DNA of 64,000 bases, from the NCBI GenBank assembly GCA_016705245.1, contig JADIYM010000003.1:62001-126000 (forward strand). The letters run 5' to 3'. The position numbers were made by a program, and so were the translations under genes. The stretch comes from Blastocatellia bacterium. GTDB lineage: Bacteria; Acidobacteriota; Blastocatellia; UBA7656; JADIYM01. A model generated the notes under the pieces. It worked only from the letters and a program-made list of their open reading frames with translations, was not told the origin of the DNA and did no database searches. Each line of letters opens with the position of its first letter. Positions within the stretch are counted from its first letter, which is position 1. Of the stretch, positions 35,879 through 43,833 are shown in pieces.

Positions 35879-37438
35879 CTATACCTCTCCGTACCCTCCG
35901 CCGCCGGGCGTCTCGATCCGCACGCGATCACCGGGTCCTGCGTCGATCGAGCAGACGGCAGACAATGGTTCGGGGGCGCATCCACTCCGGATGACCCAGT
36001 TGCAACCGGGCGCACCGTCGAGTCCCCCGGCGAGACCGTACGGACCCCGCGCGCGTCGATCCGACAGGATCGAGACCCGCACGTTCGACAGGAACTCGAT
36101 CTCCCGGACGATGCCGTCCCCGCCAGCATGCAGGCCCGCTCCACCCGATCCGCGGCGCACACCGTACCGCCACACTCGAAACGGATACGCGAGCTCCAGT
36201 GCCTCGGTTGGCGTGTTCAGCGAATTCGTCATGTGCGTGTGAACGGCATGCAGGCCAGCGAGATTCGGACGAGCGCCCATCCCTCCGCCGATCGTTTCGT
36301 AATACGTGAACGGCCTGCCCGTCCGCGGATCCACTCCACCAATAGTCAGGTTGTTCATCGTGCCCTGGCTGGCGGCCGGAATCACGTCCGGAAGCGCCCC
36401 GGCCAGCGCCCGAAACAGCACGTCTACGATCCGTTGCGACGTCTCGACATTCCCGGCCGCCACCGCAGCCGGCGGCAGCGCATTCACAATGCTTCCTTCC
36501 GGCGCCACGACACGAATTGGCTCGAGCAGGCCCGCGCTCGCCGGAACATCATCCCCGAGCAGGCACCTGAACACATAGGTCACTGCCGAAACCGTGATCG
36601 ACTCGACCGCGTTGAATGGCCCGGCGACCTGACCGTCGCTGCCGGTGAAGTCGACCGTCGCCGCGTCGCCATCGATCTCGATGGTCACCGCGATCCGGAT
36701 CGGGCCACCTCCGGCCCCGTCGGAGTCCAGCCAGTCCTCTGAACGGTACGTTCCGTCCGCGATCGTTGCCAGACGGGCGCGCATTCGCCTCGACGAGTAC
36801 TCGATGAGCGCGCTGGCGTACGCATCAGCCTCTGCAAATCCAGATCGATCGACGATCTCGAGCAGGCGCGTTTCCCCGGTTCGCATCGCGCCGAGTTGCG
36901 CGGCGAGATCCCCGCGCCGCTCCTCTGGAACGCGCATGTTGGCGAGCAACAGCCGTTCGGTGTCGACGTCGAGTCGTCCCGCCCTGACGAGCCGCACCGG
37001 TGGAATCCTCAGCCCCTCTCCGTACACGTCGATCGCCGCGCCCATGGATCCTGGCGTCGGTCCTCCGACGTCGGCGTGGTGAGCTCGGGCCGCAACGTAG
37101 AACCAGCGCTTGCCGTCATTACCCGTCACGGGTGCGACAAGCGTGATGTCAGGCAGATGAGTGCCACCGGCGAACGGGTCGTTGAGCGCGACCACATCGC
37201 CGGGTTCCATCGGACAGATCTCGACGGCGGCGGCAACGGCGGCCGGCATCGATCCGAGGTGCACGGGCATGTGATCGCCTTGCGCAACCAGTCGGGCCGT
37301 CCGGTCGAAGACCGCGCATGAGTAGTCGCGGCGTTCCTTGATGTTCGGCGACAGCGACGTGCGGCGCAGGCTCGCGCCCATCTCCTCGGCGACCGAGGTG
37401 TAGAGCGCTCGGTAGATCTCGAGAGTTGCCGGGTCCAT
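35879..37438 (-). CDS. hyuB: Hydantoinase B / oxoprolinase B-type subunit
   Basis: 520 residues. Together with HyuA it forms ATP-dependent hydantoinase or 5-oxoprolinase-type enzymes. Marks: LEIYRALYTSVAEEMGASLRRTSLSPNIKERRDYSCAVFD, GDHMPVHLGSMP, DPFAGGTHLPDITLV, and the C-terminal ETIGGGMGARP and ETPGGGGYGEV. The start at 37438 overlaps the hyuA stop (ATGA), so the pair is translationally coupled. Substrate (hydantoin, oxoproline, or other) cannot be decided. Confidence 0.93.
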   Translation of the reverse strand: MDPATLEIYRALYTSVAEEMGASLRRTSLSPNIKERRDYSCAVFDRTARLVAQGDHMPVHLGSMPAAVAAAVEICPMEPGDVVALNDPFAGGTHLPDITLVAPVTGNDGKRWFYVAARAHHADVGGPTPGSMGAAIDVYGEGLRIPPVRLVRAGRLDVDTERLLLANMRVPEERRGDLAAQLGAMRTGETRLLEIVDRSGFAEADAYASALIEYSSRRMRARLATIADGTYRSEDWLDSDGAGGGPIRIAVTIEIDGDAATVDFTGSDGQVAGPFNAVESITVSAVTYVFRCLLGDDVPASAGLLEPIRVVAPEGSIVNALPPAAVAAGNVETSQRIVDVLFRALAGALPDVIPAASQGTMNNLTIGGVDPRTGRPFTYYETIGGGMGARPNLAGLHAVHTHMTNSLNTPTEALELAYPFRVWRYGVRRGSGGAGLHAGGDGIVREIEFLSNVRVSILSDRRARGPYGLAGGLDGAPGCNWVIRSGCAPEPLSAVCSIDAGPGDRVRIETPGGGGYGEV

Positions 37439-39456
37439 CACGCCGTTCCTCCGGTCTCGCGCTGATCGCAGACGAGATTCCCGATCGCGTCGACGCCGAG
37501 CGTCCATCCATTCGGCAGCACCAGGGTCGCACCATATTCCTCGATGATGGCCGGCCCGCTCACTTTGCGACCGGGCGCGAGCGCGGACCGCTCGTGAAGC
37601 GGCACATCCCGCCAGCCGTCTGCAAAGCAAGCCGTCGTCGTCTCCGGGCATGCGCCGCCCGGTATCGCCGCCGCGCTCGCCAGTCCGAGATCCAATGGCG
37701 TCGATTCGCCCGCGGCTCGAACACGCAGGTGAACGACGTCGACGGGTCGGTCACGATCTGCGTGTCCGTAGCGCGCCTGATGCTCGGCGTGAAAGTGCTC
37801 GACCGCAGCCGCACTCCAGGCAATGTCGATCTCGAAGGACTGGCCTCGATAACGCATTGCCGCCGATCGCTCGACGCGAACCCGAGCGTCGGCGATGCCT
37901 TCGGCCGCGATGAGTTCGCGAGCTTCGATTTCCAGCTCGTCGAGCACCGAGCTCGGATCGTGATCGCGGCCGAGGACAGTCCGGCTCACGTCGCGGACGA
38001 CGTCGCCGAGCAGGAGTCCGAGGGCCGAGAAGGCACCCGGATGGATAGGCACGATGACGCGGCGAATACGAAGCGATTCGGCAAGCGCGCATGCATGCAA
38101 TCCTCCGGCGCCGCCAAAGCTCAGCAACGAGGCACCTCGCGGGTCGTAGCCGCGTTCTACCGACACGACGCGAAGCGCGCGTTCCATGTTCGCCTCCGCC
38201 ACGCGCAGCACGTCCAGCGCCGCACGCTCGCGCGTCACCGGTTCGCCAGCGGCGCGCGACATGTCGACCGCCAGCCGGTCGATGGCGTCCCGGGCTCGTT
38301 CGACGTCAATCTCGAAGGCTCCGCCGAGTAAACGGCGGATTCGACCGAGGACGACGTTGGCGTCGGTCACCGTCGGACGATCACCGCTGCCGTAGCACGC
38401 CGGGCCCGGGTTCGCCCCGGCGCTCTCGGGACCGACACGCAACGCGCCTCCGTCGTCGACACGGGCGATCGAACCGCCTCCGCTGCCCACCGTGTGAATG
38501 TCGAGGATGGGAACGGCGACAGGGACGCCAGCAACGACGGCCTCGTTCGTCGAGCGTGCGCGGCCCCCGGCGATCAGCGCGACGTCGGTAGACGTGCCGC
38601 CCATGTCGAACGTCACGAGGTCTCCGAGCGAGGCGGCCTTTGCGAGACGTTCGGCGGCGACGATGCCGCCCGCCGGTCCGGACAGAATGGTCCGCACCGG
38701 TTCTTTCGCGGCGGTCGCGGCCGAGATGGCGCCTCCGCTCGACTGCATCACGCGGAGCCGCTTCACGCCAGTCCCGGCCACTCCTCGATCGAGGCGCTCG
38801 AGATAGACACGCATGCGCGGGCTGAGGTAAGCGTTGACCGTTACCGTTGTCGCCCGCTCGTACTCCCGGTATTCGGGCAGAATGCGATGCGAAACCGACA
38901 CCGGAATGCCGAGCCTCTGAAGGCGAGCCTCGACCGTTTTCTCGTGAACCGGGTTCGCGAACGAAAACAGCAGACAGACGGCGACCGACTCGGCGCCGAA
39001 AGCCCGCAGCATTCGCGCGAGCTCGTCGATGTCCGAATCCGATGGCGCGCGAAACACCGATCCATCGGCATCAATGCGCTCGTCGAGGCCGAACCAGAGT
39101 TCTGGCGGTGCCAGCGGCGGCGCGGCCCGCACACCGAGATTGTAGAGCTCAGGGCGCGCCTGTCGACGGATCGCAAGTACATCCTCGAAACCGAGTGTCG
39201 AGACGAGCGCCGTTCTCGCGCCCTTTCGCTCGAGCAATGCGTTCGTGCCCACCGTCGTTCCGTGAACGACCTCGGCCGTGCCGCCTCGACCGACGCGATC
39301 CAGCGCTAGACCGATGCCGTCGAGGATGGCCTGTGACGGATCATCCGGTGTCGACGGCAGCTTGAAGGTCTCGAGGCTTCCGCCCGACCAGACGATGACG
39401 TCGGTGAACGTGCCCCCCGTGTCGATGCCGATGCGGACGCTCGATTCCGGGTCCAT
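37438..39456 (-). CDS. hyuA: Hydantoinase A / oxoprolinase A-type subunit
   Basis: 672 residues, ATP-binding partner of HyuB. N-terminal RIGIDTGGTFTDVIVW (phosphate-binding), HGTTVGTNALLERKG, central GGTSTDVALI and SGPAGGIVAAERLA, and the C-terminal FGGAGGLHACALAESL. The start MDPESSVRIG is used; the open frame extends 28 codons further but into the tRNA region. It is first in the two-gene hyuA-hyuB unit, downstream of the tRNA-Gly gene on the same strand. Confidence 0.93.
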   Translation of the reverse strand: MDPESSVRIGIDTGGTFTDVIVWSGGSLETFKLPSTPDDPSQAILDGIGLALDRVGRGGTAEVVHGTTVGTNALLERKGARTALVSTLGFEDVLAIRRQARPELYNLGVRAAPPLAPPELWFGLDERIDADGSVFRAPSDSDIDELARMLRAFGAESVAVCLLFSFANPVHEKTVEARLQRLGIPVSVSHRILPEYREYERATTVTVNAYLSPRMRVYLERLDRGVAGTGVKRLRVMQSSGGAISAATAAKEPVRTILSGPAGGIVAAERLAKAASLGDLVTFDMGGTSTDVALIAGGRARSTNEAVVAGVPVAVPILDIHTVGSGGGSIARVDDGGALRVGPESAGANPGPACYGSGDRPTVTDANVVLGRIRRLLGGAFEIDVERARDAIDRLAVDMSRAAGEPVTRERAALDVLRVAEANMERALRVVSVERGYDPRGASLLSFGGAGGLHACALAESLRIRRVIVPIHPGAFSALGLLLGDVVRDVSRTVLGRDHDPSSVLDELEIEARELIAAEGIADARVRVERSAAMRYRGQSFEIDIAWSAAAVEHFHAEHQARYGHADRDRPVDVVHLRVRAAGESTPLDLGLASAAAIPGGACPETTTACFADGWRDVPLHERSALAPGRKVSGPAIIEEYGATLVLPNGWTLGVDAIGNLVCDQRETGGTA

Positions 39457-39487
39457 GCGTTCGACGATACGATTCAGAGGAAGAGAA

Positions 39488-39562
39488 TGGAGCGGGTGAC
39501 GAGGCTCGAACTCGCAACTTTCAGCTTGGGAAGCTGACACTCTACCATTGAGTTACACCCGC
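39488..39562 (-). tRNA. tRNA-Gly (CCC)
   Basis: A full cloverleaf folds on the minus strand: acceptor GCGGGTG/CACCCGC, D stem ACTC/GAGT, anticodon stem TCAGC/GCTGA with loop TTCCCAA (anticodon CCC), T stem GCGAG/CTCGT with TTCGAGC loop. The 3' CCA is encoded. It reads GGG codons, needed in a GC-rich genome. Confidence 0.95.
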
Positions 39563-39613
39563 TCAGGATGCGCGGTCGATGATACGAACGCGTCATTGCA
39601 CTGTCAATTCGGG

Positions 39614-39658
39614 AGGGTGGACAGGATCTCAGGATTACCAACAACCCTGTCCACTCTC
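39614..39658. repeat. Short inverted repeat, family E, copy 2
   Basis: AGGGTGGACAGGATCTCAGG pairs with CCCTGTCCACTCT. Same AGGATT-type wording as 30684-30788 but shorter. It stands just past the stop of the hypothetical gene and may be its terminator. Confidence 0.65.
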
Positions 39659-40387
39659 TCACTTCGCGGCGACTTCCAGGGTGCGAACCGTGTGAAACGC
39701 CGCCTGCGCCGCCAGATCCTGCTGTTGGCTCGGATAAGCCACCGCGACGAGCGCGAGCACGGCATCGGTCTGAATGAGCTGGACCCAGAAGGTCGTATCT
39801 ACCGAGCTGCCGTCAACGGACTTGCCGGTGCCCTGAGCCTTGACCCGTAACCACTTCGCGCCGCTCTTCGTCGCACCCGTGGTCTGTCGGAAGATCTTCA
39901 CGCCCTCCTTCGCGCCGGTCGGGTTGAGCATTGTTGCCAGGAGAGTATTCACTGTCTTCGGGTCGGCGACGTCGATCGGCGTCAGCAACTGTGCCCGGTC
40001 CACGGAAATCGCGGAGATGACCGAGCCGGTCTTCGGATCCTGAAAGATCGCGTCGTAGCGGAAATAACCGGGCGCGTCCTTGGCGATGAGATCCGGAACC
40101 GACGTCCAGGTTGCCGGCCGCTCGAACGAGTAGCCACTTGCCGTCGCCACACGCACGTAGCCGGGTTCGGCCTTCCCGGATGCTTCGGCCTTGCCTTCCG
40201 CGGCCTTGGCGGCCGCCGCTTCCTTATTGGCAGCGGCCGAAGCCGTATTCGTATCGCTCGGCGGATAATAGACCAGGTCGTCCGTCCGAAGCGTCGGCAC
40301 AGGATCCTGGCCGTCACTGGCGACGACCGGCAACGGAGCCGTGGCGAGACACGCAACAAGTACCAACCCCTTCAAGCGCAACATCAT
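39659..40387 (-). CDS. Exported protein of unknown function
   Basis: 242 residues with a signal peptide (GLVLVACLATAPLPVVAS), an Ala/Lys-rich linker (AAANKEAAAAKAAEGKAEA) and a C-terminal globular domain (about 75-242). That domain (YSFERPATWTSVPD...IFQDPKTGSVISAISVD) resembles the PsbP/Mog1 fold in wording, a guess only. Two ATGs in a row start it, with GGAGG upstream. It lies on the minus strand upstream of the tRNA and hyu genes, separated from them by a family E repeat. Confidence 0.72.
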   Translation of the reverse strand: MMLRLKGLVLVACLATAPLPVVASDGQDPVPTLRTDDLVYYPPSDTNTASAAANKEAAAAKAAEGKAEASGKAEPGYVRVATASGYSFERPATWTSVPDLIAKDAPGYFRYDAIFQDPKTGSVISAISVDRAQLLTPIDVADPKTVNTLLATMLNPTGAKEGVKIFRQTTGATKSGAKWLRVKAQGTGKSVDGSSVDTTFWVQLIQTDAVLALVAVAYPSQQQDLAAQAAFHTVRTLEVAAK

Positions 40388-40463
40388 GGCGCGAGCCTCC
40401 GACTTCTCGAGGATTCGCGACCATCATAGCCGCGAGGGGGCGGAGGGGCAACGCTGCGCTCGC

Positions 40464-41060
40464 GATGGTTTGTTTTGACGGGCCGATAGGTAGCGATACG
40501 TTTGACCCAGAACCCGGAGCGCAGCGACGGGCCGAGGTTCGATATGCGCACCCTCACCGAGACAGAAACGTACTGCTACCGGGTCGTGAGAACAACCCGC
40601 CGTGAAGAACAGCCCGCCGTGAAATCAGGCGGTCCGCTTCACGACTCTGGTCCACACGTCGGCCCCTCGCTGCGCTCGGGGTTCTGGGTCAACGATGGTT
40701 TGTTTTGACGGGCCGATAGGTAGCGATACGTTTGGCCCAGAACCCGGAGCGCAGCGACGGGCCGACGTTCATCACGCGCACCTTCACCGAGACAGAAGCG
40801 CACCGCTACCGGGGCGTGAAGACATCCCGCCGTCAAAACAACCCGCCGTGAAAGCAGGCAGTCCGCTCCACGGCTCGGGTCCACACGTCGGCCCCTCGCT
40901 GCGCTCGGGGTTCTGGGTCAACGATGGTTTGTTTTGACGGGCCGATAGGTAGCGATACGTTTGACCCAGAACCCGGAGCGCAGCGACGGGCCGACGTTCA
41001 ACACGCGCCCTCTCACCGAAACACGTGCGTACCGCCACCCGGCCCGTGAAATCAGAAGAG
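40464..41060. repeat. Tandem repeat of a 230-bp unit, about 2.6 copies
   Basis: Units start at 40464, 40694 and 40923 with GATGGTTTGTTTTGACGGGC; the third stops near 41060. Each unit starts with a block containing CCCAGAACCCGGAGCGCAGC and ends with its near reverse complement, so units are also internally inverted. The core recurs once at 10852-10900. Nothing else explains 40388-41121, and the short open frames here are only translations of the repeat. Confidence 0.9.
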
Positions 41061-41121
41061 GCGTGAATCGAAGTCCGGGCGCCGAGGCGTCGATGCCGCC
41101 GGCGCCCGGACGTTCAATGAC

Positions 41122-41541
41122 CTACGAAACGGTTTCGAGTCCGCTGAAGAAAAACGCGAGCTCAATTCTCGCGTTCTCTGGAGAGTCCGAGCCGTGGACG
41201 GCGTTCCGCTCGATCGACTCGGCGAGATCCTTTCGGATCGTCCCCTCGTCGGCCTTTGCCGGGTCAGTCGCGCCCATCAACTCACGAAGGCGCGGGACCG
41301 CGTTCTTGCCTTCGAGGCAAACCGGCACGCAAGGACCGCTCGACATGAAATCCGTAAGACTCGAGAAGAACGGACGCTCCTTGTGAACGGCGTAGAAGCG
41401 CTGTGCGTCGCCCTTGCTGAGCTGAACCATCTTCAGCGCCCGAATCCTGAACCCGGCCGCTTCGTAACGCCGGAGGATCTCTCCGGTCTTTCCCGTCGCA
41501 ACCGCGTCGGGTTTGACGATTCCAAGTGTTAGCTCTACCAA
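41122..41541 (-). CDS. ndk: Nucleoside diphosphate kinase
   Basis: 139 residues. Transfers the gamma phosphate of ATP to nucleoside diphosphates through a phosphohistidine. The active-site NAVHGSDSPENA is intact, and LGIVKPDAV at the start is standard. Translation starts at TTG 41541 with AGGAG eight bases ahead. It lies 73 bp downstream of sucD on the same strand and likely shares its transcript. Confidence 0.96.
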   Translation of the reverse strand: MVELTLGIVKPDAVATGKTGEILRRYEAAGFRIRALKMVQLSKGDAQRFYAVHKERPFFSSLTDFMSSGPCVPVCLEGKNAVPRLRELMGATDPAKADEGTIRKDLAESIERNAVHGSDSPENARIELAFFFSGLETVS

Positions 41542-41614
41542 TGTATTTCTCCTGCTCCTTGATCAATATCGGTTGCGGCAGTGATCCCGAGCGAAACCAG
41601 CCCCGGCTGACCGA

Positions 41615-42487
41615 CTACCGTCCCAGAACTTTCAACATCATCGATCCGAGATCCGCGGGACTCTCGACCACGTGAATACCGGCATCGCGCATCGCGGCCA
41701 TCTTCTCGGCCGCGGTTCCCTTCCCGCCGGCGATGATGGCACCGGCGTGACCCATGCGGCGTCCCGGAGGCGCGGTCTGTCCGGCGATGAATCCGACGAC
41801 CGGCTTCGTCATGTTCGCCTTCACGAACTCGGCGGCTGCCTCTTCGGCGGTTCCGCCGATCTCACCGATCATGACGACGGCTTCGGTGTCCGGGTCGTTC
41901 TCGAACAGCGCCAGTGCGTCGCGTTGATCCGTCCCGATGATCGGATCTCCACCAATGCCGATGCACGTCGATTGACCGAGCCCGAGCTCCGTGAGCTGGT
42001 GAACGGCTTCGTAGGTGAGGGTGCCCGAGCGCGACACGACGCCGATCGAGCCTTCCATGTGGATGTGCCCGGGCATGATGCCGACCTTGCACTTGCCGGG
42101 GCTGATCACGCCCGGACAGTTCGGTCCGACGAGGCGCGTATTGCGCGTGGCGAGATAGGCATGAACGCCGACCATGTCGCGGGCCGGAATGCCCTCGGTG
42201 ATGCAAACGACGAGGCGGATCCCGGCATCCGCGGCTTCCATGATGGCGTCGGCAGCGAACGGCGGCGGAACGTAAATGACGCTCGCATTGGCGCCGGCCT
42301 CATTTACGGCATCGGACACGGTGTTGAACACCGGAATGCCCTCGTGCGTCTGGCCGCCCTTGCCGGGTGTGACGCCGCCGACGACGTTCGTTCCGTACTC
42401 GACCATCTGCCGCGCGTGGAAGCTGCCTTCCTTGCCCGTCAGTCCCTGCACGACCAACCGAGTATTCTTGTCGACGAGAACTGCCAC
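41615..42487 (-). CDS. sucD: Succinyl-CoA ligase alpha subunit
   Basis: 290 residues. With SucC it makes succinate and ATP or GTP from succinyl-CoA in the TCA cycle. CoA-binding TGKEGSFHARQMVEYGTNVVGGVTPGKGG and the phosphohistidine region RMGHAGAIIAGGKGTAAEKMAAM are intact. GTG start with GAGGAGG upstream. Unusually, sucC is not adjacent: the next gene upstream is accA and the next downstream is ndk. The beta subunit must be encoded elsewhere. Confidence 0.96.
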   Translation of the reverse strand: MAVLVDKNTRLVVQGLTGKEGSFHARQMVEYGTNVVGGVTPGKGGQTHEGIPVFNTVSDAVNEAGANASVIYVPPPFAADAIMEAADAGIRLVVCITEGIPARDMVGVHAYLATRNTRLVGPNCPGVISPGKCKVGIMPGHIHMEGSIGVVSRSGTLTYEAVHQLTELGLGQSTCIGIGGDPIIGTDQRDALALFENDPDTEAVVMIGEIGGTAEEAAAEFVKANMTKPVVGFIAGQTAPPGRRMGHAGAIIAGGKGTAAEKMAAMRDAGIHVVESPADLGSMMLKVLGR

Positions 42488-42552
42488 GTGGGCCTCCTCA
42501 ACTGGTGTGATGTCATGACGGACACGATCCCTCGGCCCGCGAAAGACCGCGC

Positions 42553-42582
42553 ACTATACCACCGGGCTGCGACGCCCACCAA
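42553..42582 (-). promoter_or_regulatory. Possible promoter of sucD-ndk
   Basis: On the minus strand TTGGTG (42577-42582), 18-bp spacer, TATAGT (42553-42558). The leader to the sucD GTG would be about 60 nt. Confidence 0.45.
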
Positions 42583-42633
42583 GACGGGGCCGGACGTGCC
42601 CGACGGTTCGGGAACCGTGGACTCGCGCCGAGG

Positions 42634-43527
42634 CTATTCGGTGTATCGACCCATCCGCCGGAACTTGTCGTAGCGGTCGATCAATCGCTGCTCGGGACGA
42701 ATGTCCGCGACCGACGCAAGCGCTTCGGCGAGCGAGTCGCCGAGCAGTCGAGCGGCCTCATCGAAGTCGGCGTGCGCGCCTTCTCCGGGCTCCGGCACGA
42801 CCCGGTCGATGATTCCCAGCTCGAGGAGCTCGGGCGCCGTGATCCTGAGCGCCTCCGCCGCGCGCGCTGCCTGCGACGAGTCTTTCCAGAGAATCGCGGC
42901 ACACCCTTCCGGCGAGATGACAGAGTAAACAGCGTTTTCCATCATCTGAACGACGTCGCCAACGCCGATCGCAAGCGCGCCACCGGAACCGCCTTCGCCG
43001 GTCACGGTACAGATCACGGGAACCCGCAGCTTCGCCATTTCGCGCAGGTTGAAGGCGATGGCTTCCGCCTGCCCGCGCTCCTCGGCGTCGATTCCCGGAT
43101 AGGCGCCGGGCGTGTCGATAAAGGTGAAGATCGGTCGCCCCAACTTCTCGGCAAACTGCATGACCCGCATGGCCTTGCGGTAGCCCTCGGGCTTGGGCAT
43201 TCCGAAATTCCGATGCTGGCGCTCGCGGGTAGTGCGCCCCTTCTGATGGCCGACGATGATCACGGATTCTCCGCGGAACCTGGCCATTCCGCAGACGAGC
43301 GCGGGATCGTCGGCGAACTTGCGGTCGCCGTGCATCTCGAAGAAGTCGTCGAAGATCCGCTCGATGTAGTCGAGCGTGTACGGTCGATCCGCGTGTCTCG
43401 CAAGCCGAACGCGGTCCATAGCGGTCGGCGGTCCGGAGTCCGGCGTCGGCGCGAGCGCGTCGATGTCCGACACGTCTTCTCCGTTCACCTTCGGTCTGGC
43501 GTTCTCCTGCATGGGTTCAGGCGACAT
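42634..43527 (-). CDS. accA: Acetyl-CoA carboxylase carboxyltransferase alpha subunit
   Basis: 297 residues from ATG 43527. Transfers CO2 from biotin to acetyl-CoA in fatty acid synthesis, with AccD (not in the window). Marks: MDRVRLARHADRPYTLDYIERIFDDFFEMHGDR, GHQKGRTTRERQHRNFGMPKPEGYRKAMR, DTPGAYPGIDAEERGQAEAIA, and GEGGSGGALAIG. The start is uncertain: ATG 43512 is also possible and neither has a clear Shine-Dalgarno; further upstream the frame enters a family B repeat. The N-terminal helical part is shorter than in E. coli. Confidence 0.93.
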   Translation of the reverse strand: MSPEPMQENARPKVNGEDVSDIDALAPTPDSGPPTAMDRVRLARHADRPYTLDYIERIFDDFFEMHGDRKFADDPALVCGMARFRGESVIIVGHQKGRTTRERQHRNFGMPKPEGYRKAMRVMQFAEKLGRPIFTFIDTPGAYPGIDAEERGQAEAIAFNLREMAKLRVPVICTVTGEGGSGGALAIGVGDVVQMMENAVYSVISPEGCAAILWKDSSQAARAAEALRITAPELLELGIIDRVVPEPGEGAHADFDEAARLLGDSLAEALASVADIRPEQRLIDRYDKFRRMGRYTE

Positions 43528-43646
43528 GCGGCGCGCGGGCGCTCCAGATGGGGTCAACGACGCGTTCTCCTCGGATGTCTGACGTGGTGGCACCGGCAAT
43601 GGTGTCCGGGAGACAAGTATCAGGATTCGAGGGGAATGGCAACGCG

Positions 43647-43744
43647 GCCTCCGTGTCTCTGCGGCTCCGGGTCTCTGTGTGCGTAGCTCTTCCAGTGACA
43701 AAAGAGCTGCGCACACAGAGACACGGAGGCACCGAGACACGGAG
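43647..43744. repeat. Dispersed inverted repeat, family B, copy 2
   Basis: Arms GCCTCCGTGTCTCTGCGGCT... and ...AGACACGGAGGCACCGAG pair, with GTAGCTCTT/AAGAGCTGC next to the loop. It separates the divergent accA and GH38-like genes. The closest relative is 53180-53261. Confidence 0.85.
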
Positions 43745-43833
43745 TGGCTCTGGAATCCCATGCCTCGAATGATTCTCCTTTGTCACGCGATATACTGCGC
43801 AGGCCTTTCCCGGTCACTTCGGAGGACCTTCCC

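Noticed and set aside
40502..40937. Small proteins encoded in the 230-bp repeat
   Set aside because: The same peptides (e.g. LRSGFW, TQNPERS) appear in several frames and strands only because of the repeat; no ribosome sites or conservation beyond the DNA repeat.
40464..41060. CRISPR array
   Set aside because: Units are about 230 bp and nearly identical throughout; there are no short repeats with unique spacers and no cas genes.
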